From Gavia stellata (lineage: Eukaryota > Chordata > Aves > Gaviiformes > Gaviidae): a stretch of DNA of 64,000 bases. The position numbers and the translations under genes were made by a program. The stretch covers positions 111,802,334-111,866,333 of the forward strand of contig NC_082595.1 in the NCBI RefSeq assembly GCF_030936135.1. Reading direction: 5' to 3'. Below the pieces are notes generated by a model. The model was given only the letters and a program-made list of their open reading frames with translations, had not been told where the DNA came from and did not search any database. Every line of letters begins with the position of its first letter. Within the stretch, counting starts at the first letter, position 1. Of the stretch, positions 47,017-59,000 are shown one piece after another.

Positions 47017-50000
47017 CTGTGGGGACAAACAGACATGGTGGGAGGCTGGGGTGGGTCCTAGCCTGGCAGGTGACATGGGGAGTAGGGACCCCCATGTGCC
47101 ACTGGGACAACAGGTCTACCCATCAGCCAGGTTCCCACCCCATTGTTTTGGGGTGCCCTTCTTTGAGCATCACCATGCCCCATTCCCAGCTCAGAGGAGC
47201 CCCTGAGCCAGCCCTAATTCTCCTGTGTGCTCCTGGCAGCACTTTCCCCCTCCCACCCGAAGCCGGGGGCGTTTTGAGGGCTGCAGCCCCGCCATGGGTT
47301 GCCGATTTGTGCCCCACTCATTGCCCCACCTGTATGTTCCCCATGACGCCGGTGGACTCCATCCTGCTGGCCACGTTCACCGTGTTGCCCCAGATGTCAT
47401 AGTGCGGCTTGCGGGCGCCAATGACGCCCGCCAGCACGGCCCCCTTGTTCATGCCTGTGCAAGATGGGGAGTGGATGTCACCTGCACGCCTAGTGACAAG
47501 GATGGGACATCCCGGGCTGCAGGTCTGTCCCAGGGGACAGGTCGGGGCAGCAAGGTCACCCCCCAGCCCTGCTGCTTTCCGCTGCTGAACTACAGCTGCT
47601 GCCCAGTGTCCCCCCGCTCTTGGGGAAGGAGGGATGGGGGACACTGAGGCAGATCCTATCCCACGCTCATGGACTTGCCTATGCGGAGCATGAAGTTGTT
47701 GAAGGACTGGTAGTTGATGTTCATCAGCGTCACCTTCATGGCTAAGGCAAAGTCAGCCAGGTCGGCCAAGTGCTGCCAGCGTTCCTTATCCGAGAGGGTC
47801 TCCTTCTGCAAGGCCAGCGCGCATCAGGCCTGCCCACCCCTTGCCCGCTGTCCCCCCACCACGGGGACCCCTCACCTTGGTGCTGTAGCCGTTGGCGTTG
47901 GCATCGGGGGTCACTCCAGAAGCGGCCATGTAGGTGCTGCCGATGGTTTTGATTTTGGTGATGCACCGGAACTGGGGTTCGTCCAGGAGCTGAGCCATGG
48001 AGAAAAGACCCTCAGGCACCCCGGGGCCATGGCAGGTCCTTCTGTCCCCAGAAGGGAAGGTTTGGCCAAGCCCCATACCATCCCCAGGGCCGGCTCCATC
48101 CCGACTCACCGCATCGAAGTCGGAGATGATCTCGTTGAGGAACCGCAGGCACTCAATGCCCCCGTTGTTGATGCTCTCCTCCGTGTAGAAGTCGGCAAAG
48201 TTGGGGAGGGAGGCGAACATGACGCCGATCTCGTCATAGGACTGGCTGTACAGCTCCTGGGGACAGGATAGGACAGCGGCTGTGAGCCAGGGACGTTCCC
48301 ACGCATGACACCAGCACCTCCGGAAACCCAAACCCTCCTGTGAAGGCATCTTCCCTTGGCACGTGTGATAAAATGAGGGTGCTCTGCAGCCTCGCCTTGC
48401 ACAGCCAAGACATCATCTTCATGGAACCAAAGATGCTCAGCCAGAGCCTTTGGCAAAGCTTCTGCATCCAGAGGGCCGTTCCAAATAAAATGGGGGCAAA
48501 TCCCCCCTCCCGGGTGCCCCTCACCTCGTCCCGCTTCTTGGAGCCCAGGAAGTGCCGGGCCACGTGCTCGGGCAGCATGTTGGTGACGAGGGCCTCGTTC
48601 CAGCGCCGCATCTCATAGACCCGCTCCTTCTGGTCATGGACATCGATCTTCCAGAGGAAGAGGGTCCTGGCCAGCTTCTCCACCTGTGGGTGGGAGCAGA
48701 TGCCTGCACCCCCAGTTTCCACCCAGTCGGTCCCCTCCAGTGCTGGGAGTATCCTGGCTGCTGTGGGGCCAGACCAGGCCTGGGGACAGCCTGGAGAGAG
48801 GCTCTGGGACAAGGTGAAGCCCTAATTGGGGACATGACACCTGCTCCCAGGTGCAAACAGGACCCTCATGGGACAGGCATGGCTCTTAGGGCCACCACGT
48901 TGCTGCCCACCCCTAACCACGGGGGTGAGATGGAGGTGCTCTCTGCACTGATGCGGTCCTGGAGAGAAAGGGCTTCCTTGGGTAGACTTCCTTGGAGAAA
49001 AGCTGATGATGCTGTCCACAGCTGGGGACAAATCCTGCTGCCTTGGAGCTTGCAAAAAATAAGGACAGGGGGTGAGGGTGAAGACGTAGAGGGGAAGGGG
49101 AGCTTCCCAGGGTGGGGGGTGAGTCACTCACGTGGCGAGAGAAATAGTAGAAGCTGAGCATCACGATGAAGATCATCGCCGTCATGGAATACTTGGAGGG
49201 GACCAGCGAGGACCTGCCGGCAGAGGCAGCGAGGCGTGGGCAGGCGGTGGGCACAGCCGTGCCCCCCCCAGCCCGTGCCCACCCCCTTGCCACTCCTTAC
49301 GTGCTTTGCTGGCCACGGCGACGGTCATACTGGTCAAAGATGTGCTCCCAGGCATAGATGTTGACAGCGCCGGTGGCTCCGGTGATCAGCACCATGAGGG
49401 TCAGCTTGACCATGTGGCTGACCTGCACCAGCATGATGGTGGCCACCAAGGCCAGGAGGGCGATGTAGCTGTAGTACTTGGGCTGCTCCCCGCAGCCGCC
49501 CGGCCACGGTGGTCCCGCTGTCCCGTTGCGCGTCCCGCTGTGGTCCTGCCAGCAGCTGAGCTGGGGACATGAGGGCAGGGTGAGGAGAGGGACATGGGGA
49601 TGGGGTGCACCACCAACAGGACAGGGTGCTTTGCACGGCACAAGGAAGACACCCGACCTAAAATCCCCCCCATCCACAGTGCAGCCTTGCTAATTGCTTT
49701 AACGATCGGCCGTGCATGGGGCTGTGCACAATTATGGACTGCCTGGATGGAGGTTGGAGTAGGCTCAGCCCCGCTGGCACCCGGGCTGGTGGCTCACCAT
49801 GTCCACGATGTCGGCCATGGTGACGATGATGATGGCGGCCATGGCCCAGGTGTTGCGTGCCCACCGGGTCCTGTCAATCCAGGTGGAGAAGGCCACGAGC
49901 TTTTTGGGGAAGACCTGCGGGGAGAGGAAGGTGGGGAAGGGTTCGCCCAGGCAGGACACAGCGGTGGGACATCACCGTGTCCCATCACCATGAGCCGTGA

Positions 50001-53000
50001 GCCTGTCCCGTCTCACCCGGGGGAAGATGGCAGCCAACGAGCAGAGGGTGAGGATGAGCAGCAGGATCTCCCCCACCACGAAGGTCACATAGTTGGCCAC
50101 CAACCTGCCAAGAGGCCAAGAGAGGATGGGTTTGAAGCCCGGTGGGGCTGAGCGCATCTTGGGGTCACACGTCCCCACCACCTTCCCACAGTACCAGGGG
50201 TCGATGAAGACCTCCACCAAGGCGGTGAAGAAGAGGACAACGCAGGAGCAGCTGAAGGCGGCCCCGCTCTGCTTCTCCTTTTCCACCGAGTAGCGTGTCT
50301 CCATCTCGGGGTCGATGAAGCGCATGGAGAGCCGGAAGGTGCTCTTCCCCTTCAGCCTGCTGGCGACACTGCCCGTCACCCCCCGGCAGCACCAGGGACC
50401 TGCCGCGCCATGCCAGGACATGCCGCTGGCCGGGGTGACTCACGCCTGGACAGACTCGCGCTCCAGCAAGGCTTCGTTGAGCAGCTTGTTGAGCTCCTGC
50501 TCGTTCTGCGAGGCATCGATCACCCGCTCGGCCAGGTCCCGCAGCCGCAGCCGCCGCCGAGGGTTGGGGAAGGAGGGGTTCACTGCCTGTGCCAGCACAA
50601 CCAACACATCAGAAAGACCACGCTGGCACTGGGGGTTTTGACCACCCCATTGTGGCTATGAGCAGCCCCCTCCAAATGCAGGCAGCTGCTGGAAGGTGGA
50701 TGCTTTGCATGGGCTGTACCTCTCCATCCTCCTCTCCGCTCTCCAGGGCGCCCCTCACCCTGCCATCGGGTTCCTCGGGCTCCTCGGGGCTGGCGCAGGC
50801 CAGGCTGAGGCTGCCGTTGCGCTCCTTGGTATTGACCAACGGTGGGGAACCACCATGGGACGAGGTCAGCGACAGCTTCTGCAAGGCGGAAGGCGGTGGG
50901 TCACGGTGGGGTGTCCTCCCCACCCCAGCTCACCGCAGCACTGCCCCTGCCACTCACCACCCCATTGATGCCGTTGCGCAGGGGCTGCTTGGGGACCACG
51001 ACGAGGTAGGTGACGATGCCCTTCTCCTTCAGGTACTCGCAGCGTGAGCCACCTTCACCCGGCTCCACCTCGAACTCACCTTTCAGGCAATCCATGGTGC
51101 TCTGCGAGATGTGCACCCGCCTGCCGGCGCCAGGTGCCAGCGTCACCCTTGGGTGCAGGGCACCACGTCCCCGTCCCCTGCCTTCCCCTCCAGAGATGCT
51201 CACCCAGGGATGCCCCCCGCCTCCATCTTGTTGGCCACGGTGACGTCGGTGGACCACACGTCGTACTGCCAGCGCTTCTGGCCCAGCACACCCCCCAGCA
51301 CCGTCCCGCTGTGCACCCCCACCCGCATGTCCACCGCCGTCTTGGTCTTCTCCCGCACATAGCTGGGGGGGGAAGATAGGGGAGATACAGGGGTGACCCC
51401 CTCCCAGCCCATCCCCGCTCCGCCCCACAGCCCATCCCAATCCCAACTTCCCATCATTAATAATCACCCCTCCAGATTTTAATGCATTTTGCAGCGCTGG
51501 ACCCTCAAAGCCCCCAGGCTGCACCCCAGCCCGCCAGGACCCCCTGCCCACCCTGGCAGCCCTCCCTGGGGGTGAAGGCCCCCCCTCCCCGAGGAGAAAG
51601 CCCTTACGAAATGGCCTCCACCATGGCCAGCCCCATCATGATGGAGCAGACGGCGTGGTCCTCCCGGTACTCGGGCAGCCCGCAGATGCAGTAGTAGCAG
51701 TCGCCCAGGATCTTGATGCGCAGCTGGTGGTATTTCTGGGGACAGCGGGGCACGGTGTCAGCCTGCCCCCCCACCCCATCAGCTGGGACCCCCCCCATCC
51801 CTCTCCCAGGCTGACCTTGACCCACACAGAGGTCTCCCGCACCCGGCGGGGACACAAATAATCGGATTTTCCATTCCCGCCCTGCCTCCCCAGAGGGCTC
51901 GGCTGGGAGCCCGGCTGCACCCTGGCTCGGGGCGGGGGGGGGTGGCCCCCCTCTTCCCAGCTCTATTTTTGCAGGGCACAATGTCTCCAGCATCCCGGAG
52001 CACTAATGCTTTAACCTCCTCATCCCCATCCTGGGATGCAGCTTTTGGCTGGGGCGGGGTGGTGGCTGAGACCTGCGCTGCTCATTACATGCCAGGCGGG
52101 GGGGCGGGGGGGGGACGACACACACTCACGGCTGCCAGCTTGTCGAAGCGGGCGAAGAGCTCGTTGAGGAGCTTCACCAGCTCCTGGGCGCTGCAGGACG
52201 AGGAGAGCTGGGTGAAGCCCACGATGTCTGCAAAGAGGATGCTGCGGAGAGCAACAGCAAGCGGCTCAGCCCCGGCGTGCCCCCCCACCCCGGGCCCCCC
52301 CTTCCCCACTCGCCTTTTGCACCAGGGCATCCGCGCCGGAGGCAAGGCTATTTCGGGACACGGCTCGCTCTGCAAACCATGGCTGGAGCAAAAAGGGGCC
52401 CCAAGCCATGGTCTGGTTGGCGGCCGTCCCCTGTCACCCTTCACTTTAGTTGCAAACTACCCCAACCTCTCCCTTCTTTTCTAGCCAGGACTGCAAAATA
52501 CACATTTCTGCCAAAAAAAATTGGAGTTTTTTTCCCCACGAGGACGGCACGGGGTCACACAGTGAAGGGACAGTCCTACCTGACGTTCTCGTGGCGGTAC
52601 ATGTACATGGTGTTGAACTGCTGCATCTCCTTCTGGCTCGGGTCCTTCTTCATGTCCTTCAGCATCTCGTCGGCCACGTGCTTGGGCAGGATGGAGAGCA
52701 TCAGCCGCTCCTGGGCGATGGGGCAGGGAAAAGAGTTCGCCACGACGCGAAGCCAAGCCCGTGCCAAGCGTGGCAACGCGCGGCGCGAATCCATGGCACC
52801 AATACGTGCAAATTGCATGGTGCAAACACACAGCTTAAATGCACGGTACGCGCACTATGGTCTGAGCGCTCCCCTCTCCGTGGGGACAGAGAGCAGCAAA
52901 GTGACGTTCCCAAGCTCCCGGGCCCTTGCTGCTGGAGCTGGCCGTCGCCGGAGAATCCCAGGGTCCAGCCAGCCCAACTTCCCGGCCACACGTGGGGAGG

Positions 53001-56000
53001 GAGCGGGTGGATCAAGCCACGGGTGAAACAGGAGCTTTTCCTCCAGGCAGGGAGAGTGAGCTCGGAGCGGGGTGTCCCAGGCACCCCGGGGAGCTGGGAA
53101 CCATCACCCCGACTCCAAATCCGCACCCACAGGAGGAGGGAATGCACCCAGGGGTGACAGATCCCCCTCGGTGATGCTCTGCCGGGGATGCCAGCCACTG
53201 CTTTTACCATTTTCCTCCCTATTTTACAAGTTCTCATCGAGATTTTTGTGAGTGGGAGTAAATCCCTGCCAGGGGAGGATGGGAAGGTGGCAGTTTTGGG
53301 GCACTGCAGCCGCCAGCCTCCTTGTCCCCGGAGCCGTGGGAAGGAGGGACAGTCCTGCACATTTATTTGGACAGCGGTTGATGAGCAGCAAAATTTGCTT
53401 GTGCACCCCAGATCCCTTCTGCAGGTGCGATACGGAGCCCAGCCCCTCGCTGGGAGCTTGAGAATTAAAATGCGTTGGGTTGGCCAAGGTTTTATCGGCA
53501 CAGATAAACCTGGGACACGGCACTGGGAGCGACCTCAGGGTCTGCACCGATGTCCCCAAGGTGTCCTGTCCCAGGGGTGGGTTGAGGCTGGGGGTATGGA
53601 CCTGGGTTAAAGCACGCCAGGGATGATTTATCAATTTAAAAGCGTGGTGGGTACCCCACATCCATGCGTAGGACTCAACCGAGGTCCCCCAGGAGGATCA
53701 AGGCCACTTGGGGACATTGTACCCGTTGCTGTCCCCACTGGCCCTGCAGCCCCGGAGCCGGAGAAGGGATAGATCTGCCCAGCGATTTGCACTAAACGTT
53801 AAGTAACTCAGTTAACGAAGTGGGTTTTCCCCCGGGACGGGGGCGTTTCTGTGCGCAGCCGCGGAGGGGCTGTTGCTGGAGGAACGGCACCGTGTCCCCG
53901 TCCCCGGGGGCTGCCGGCGGGGATGGGTGTGGGAGCTCCCCGGCTCCTCTCGGCTCCCGTTTTAACCTTAGCTCTGCCCACGGGGTGGCCAGTTCAGCCA
54001 CCATTGATGGCCTAGAGGGAGGAGGGATGGATCCGGCCGCCAGCATGGCTCCCTGCCCCACAGCCCCCCTGCCCCAAGCCACTCGGCCTCACGCTAGCAG
54101 CCTTGCCTGCAAGATCACCGGCTATTTTTAGCTCAATTCCCTAAGGAAACAGAGCTCATGTGACACTAATCCCCGTGTCCCTTCCTATATCCCTCCGAAC
54201 CCACGAGCTGGGGCCTCGAAGGCACTCTCACTCGGAGCATCCCCCAGCTCCAGGATTTGCTCCCATCACTCAAACCCCTCCCTGGCCCTAACCCCTTATT
54301 AGACATCAAAGCATCCACCCAAAGAGGACGCTGGTGGCGCTGGCCCTGCCCCGCTACGTGTCTCTTGTTGCCATTGGGAGCAAATTGCTGGCAGTGGATC
54401 AACCAGATAAGAGATGGGGAGAGAGGCCCCAGATAAGGCGTTAAAATTAGCCCAGCGCATCACCAGCCAGCCAGCGCCGCGCCACCCGTTCCCCTCCGAC
54501 CGCTCCTCTTGCCGGGCCACCGCGGTGCGGTGCCGGCACAGCTGTGGGTGTGGGCTCCGCCACAGCAGGCACTGCTCCTGGGATGAGCAGAGAGCGGCTG
54601 GCTGTGCTTGCTTGCTGACGGCTTTCCCTTCGCCGTCACGGTCTGCTGCGGGACCAGCCCATGGGATGGCCGGGGGCCTGATAGGGACCTGCTGCGTGGC
54701 CGTGCTTGGGGACAGGGACCTGCTGCGTGGCCGTGCTTGGGGATGGGGACCTGCTGCGTGGTCGTGCATGGGGACAGGGACCTGCTGCGTGGTCGTGCTT
54801 GGGGACAGGGACCTGCTGCGTGGCCGTGCTTGGGGACAGGGACCTGCTGCGTGGTCGTGCTTGGGGACAGGGACCTGCTGCGTGGCCGTGCATGGGGATG
54901 GGGACCTGCTGCGTGGCCGTGCTTGGGGACAGGGACCTGCTGCGTGGCCGTGCATGGGGACAGGGACCTGCTGCATGGCCGTGCTTGGGGACAGGGACCT
55001 GCTGCGTGGCCATGCATGGGGATGGGGACCTGCTGCGTGGCCGTGCATGGGGATGGGGACCTGCTGCGTGGCCGTGCTTGGGGACAGGGACCTGCTGCGT
55101 GGCCGTGCATGGGGATGGGGACCTGCTGCATGGTCGTGCATGGGGACAGGGACCTGCTGCATGGCCGTGCTTGGGGACAGGGACCTGCTGCGTGGCCATG
55201 CATGGGGATGGGGACCTGCTGCGTGGCCGTGCATGGGGATGGGGACCTGCTGCGTGGCCGTGCTTGGGGACAGGGACCTGCTGCGTGGCCGTGCATGGGG
55301 ATGGGGACCTGCTGCATGGTCGTGCATGGGGACAGGGACCTGCTGCATGGCCGTGCTTGGGGACAGGGACCTGCTGCGTGGCCATGCATGGGGATGGGGA
55401 CCTGCTGCGTGGTCGTGCTTGGGGACAGGGACCTGCTGCGTGGCCATGCATGGGGATGGGGACCTGCTGCGTGGTCGTGCTTGGGGACAGGGACCTGCTG
55501 CGTGGCCGTGCTTGGGGACGGGGACGTGCTGCGTGGCCATGCATGGGGACGGGGACCTGCTGCGTGGCCATGCATGGGGACGGGGACCTGCTGCGTGGTC
55601 GTGCATGGGGACGGGGACCTGCTGCGTGGCCATGCATGGGGACAGGGACCTGCTGCGTGGTCATGCTTGGGGACAGGGACCTGCTGCGTGATCGTGCTCA
55701 GGGATGGGAACCTGCCACGCGGTTGTGCCTGGGGACAGGGACACGCTGCATGGCTGTGCATGGGGACGGGTACCTGCTGCATGGCTGTGCCTGCAGATGA
55801 GGACATGCTGCGTGGCCCTGCCTGGGGATGGGGACGTGCTGCGCGGCTGTGCCTGGGGATTGGGACCTGCTGCATGGCCATGCTCAGGGATGGGGACCTG
55901 CCATGTGCTTGTGCCTAGGGACAGGGATGTGCTGCATGGCTATGCCCAATGACAGGGACCTGCTGTGTGGCCGCGCCTGGGGACAGGGATGTGCTGCGTG

Positions 56001-59000
56001 GCCCTGCCTGGGGACGAGGACCTGCTGCATGGCTGCACCTGGGGATGGGGACCTGTTGCGTGGCCTTGCATGGGGACAGGCACTTGCCGTGTGGCTGTGC
56101 ACAGGGACAGGGATCTCCTGCGTGCCCATGCCTGGGGAGAGGGAAATGCTGCGGGGCCACAGCTGAGAATGTGCCACACGGCTGTGCACAGGGACAGGCA
56201 CCAGCCATGCGGTCATGCATGGGGACAGGGACCGGCTGTGTGGCTGTGCCCCGGAACATGCTGCATGGCTGTGCCTGGGGACCTGCCACACGGGTGTGCA
56301 CAGGCTGGGGACCTGCCACGTGCCCGTGCACGGCGACACGGAACGGCTGTGTGGCCATGCCTGAGGATGGGGACCTGCTGCGTGGCCATGCTCAGGGATG
56401 GGGACCTGCCATGTGCTTGTGCCTGGCGACAGGGACACGCTGCATGGTTGTGCCTAATGACAGGGACCTGCCACGTGGCTGTGCCCGGTGACAGGGACAT
56501 GCTGCAAGGTCTTACCTTGGGACCGGCCATGCCGCTGTGCATGGGGATGGAGCCCTGCCACATGGCTGCACCTGGGGACCTGCAATGTGACTGTGAGCGG
56601 GGACGGGGACCTGCCACCTGGCCGTGCCCAGGGACCTGCCACGTGGCTGCGCCTGGGGACCTGCCACGTGGCCGTGCATGGGGATCTGCCATACGTCTGC
56701 GCCTGAGGACCTGCTGCGTGGCTGTGCTCGGGGATGGGGACAGCTTGGTGGTGGCCGTGGCAGGAGCTGGGAGGCCCTGGAAGAGGACAGTCACACGAAG
56801 AGTCCCCAAACGGGGCGCAGAGTGCAAAGCTGCAAATGCATTTCCCACCTTGGGTCCTCCTGTCCCCGTCGCCACCCGCCACGGTCCCTCCGCACCAGGC
56901 AGGGTGCAAGCTGCGGGTGCCTTATCCACGTCCCAAAGCCACATCGGTGTCCATCACTGTCCCTTGCCCTGTCCCCACGCTGTCCCCTTGCCCAGCCGTG
57001 GCTCCTACCTGCTGCTGGCTCTGCTCCTCCAGGTTGAGCTTGACCTCGAGGGACTGGCGCGCTTCGAGGAAGGCTTTGCGGTGCTTGCGGTCGGCCATGT
57101 AGTAGGACATGGTGCCCACCGTGATGGCGCAAAGGTAGATGGCAACGTTGGAGAGGATCTTTGGGGACAGAGAAAAGGAGACGGGGGTGAGCGGAGCCAC
57201 AGGGAAGCTCCTGCGTGCCCCAGGGACTGCGCCGGTATCATCACAAGTCCCTGTTTGGGCAGCAGAGCCTGATAGATGAAAGTGGGAAAAAATATTCAAA
57301 TGCTGGAGGAAGACGTAAAAATACACCCTGGGGATAAATCACCAACCCATGGCCACCGATAACTGCTGGGGGGACTCACTGGGGACCGGGGAGACCGTCA
57401 CGGTGGCTCTGCAGACACGGCCCAGCCGGGGATCACGCCCCGAGCATCCCAGGAGACCTCGCAGTCCCCGTGGGTTCACTCCGCTTCATTAAAGCTTGCA
57501 GAGATGTTTTGGAAAAAGGCAGCAGGTCGGCAGGGGCCGGGAGCAGCGCCGGGGGAAGGCGCTGCTGAAGGCAAGTGGCTCTCGGTGGCTCACGTGCCAT
57601 CCGCTCCCCCCACCCCTGCCATGAGAATTGCACCCCTTTGTGCAGAAAAAGTTAATAAAAACACAGCCAAACCCTAAAATCCTGTATTTACTCGTGGTCC
57701 TGCCCCTCTACACCCCTCTCAACAGCCAAAAATACGGGTGTGAGCCTACAGCACCGGAGATGGATGCCCCTGGGTGTTGCTGGCTGTGACAACCCATCCC
57801 GTTTTCTTGGGGGTTTCAAGAGAGCGTGGCACGTAGGCTCGCTGCCTCATCCCGAAGGCTGGACCTGTCCCATCCCCGGGCCGGACTCTGTCCCCAGGGG
57901 CAGGACCCTGTCCCGTCCCACAGGCTGGACCCCAGCTCCATGGGCTGAACCCCGTCCTCCAGGCTGGATCCTGTCCCCACGGGCTGGAACCATCCCATCC
58001 CACGGGCTGGATCCCGTTCCCACAGCCTGGGAGGGGACGGAGCAGGTTTGCAGATGGGAGCAAAGAGCCCTTTGTGGAAAATATGACTGATGAGGGAAAG
58101 TTGAAAGAATTTGGTTTGTTTAGTCTAGAAAGGGGAAGAGCGACAGGGAGGATGCGATAACTGGCTCCAGCTACGCCAAAAGGGTGATGGGGACATGGAG
58201 ACGTCGTCCCAGCCCACGGACTGTGTCACAACCAGCACGGAGGAGGCAGCTGGAAGATCACGGAGCCGTTCCCGGGCTTGTCTCCATCGGGGATGTGCTG
58301 CCATGCTCAGCATCCTTCTCCTGATCCCCAACTCCTCAGTACTGACCTTGTCCCGCCCCTGGTCCCTGTATCCCATAGCCAGCTCGGTCGGAGAGAAGTC
58401 CCAATGTGACCCTGGTGCCTGGGCATCCCTGTCCTCAGAGGTTTTAATACCCGACAGATTCGAGCCCTGAGCAGCCCGGTCTCATTGCATGGCGACAGGG
58501 AGGAGCTGCCAACCCCTTCCACATGGGGAAACTGAGGCACGGATTAAACAGGCCACGTGCAGCAATAAATACAGAGCCCTGGCACTGCGGGTTTGGGCGC
58601 TGGTGTGGCACCATCCCAGGATTCACAAAATGATTTGCAGCAAGGAAACTTTTTTTTTGGGGGGGAAGAAAGAGCATGAGGAGCAGGGGAGAGCACCTGG
58701 GACCCCCAGCTGGTGCCCCAGGGCCGGATCCTGCCCCAGACCCAGCCACTGCAGCTGGGGGATCCCCGGGAAGCCCCTGCACCGGCGGCACGGCAGACGG
58801 CGAGCGAGGAGCCGTCTGGAGGTGGGCACGGAGAAGAAACCCCCAAAACAAACAGCCACTTGCTATTTTTAACCAGCCTCTTGTGTTGTCATAACAACGG
58901 GCCGCTCTGCCCGGGCTGGATGGCCACCGGGACCACCGGAAACCCCGGGGACCCGCTCGCCCAGCACTGCATGGCACAGCCGCATCCCACGCCGAGCACC

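Larger units (their letters stand above)
52711..57008 (-). other. ADCY3 intron 2, 4.3 kb
   Basis: Dominated by the 31-bp minisatellite (54680-56740). The rest (52711-54679) is unique sequence with no gene seen. Confidence 0.85.

Noticed and set aside
54680-56740. CRISPR-like array
   Set aside because: Units are contiguous with no unique spacers, and the genome is vertebrate.
54299-57272. Open frames of 340-470 codons on both strands rich in repeated motifs
   Set aside because: They translate a 31-bp minisatellite in cycling frames; no splice structure or family similarity.
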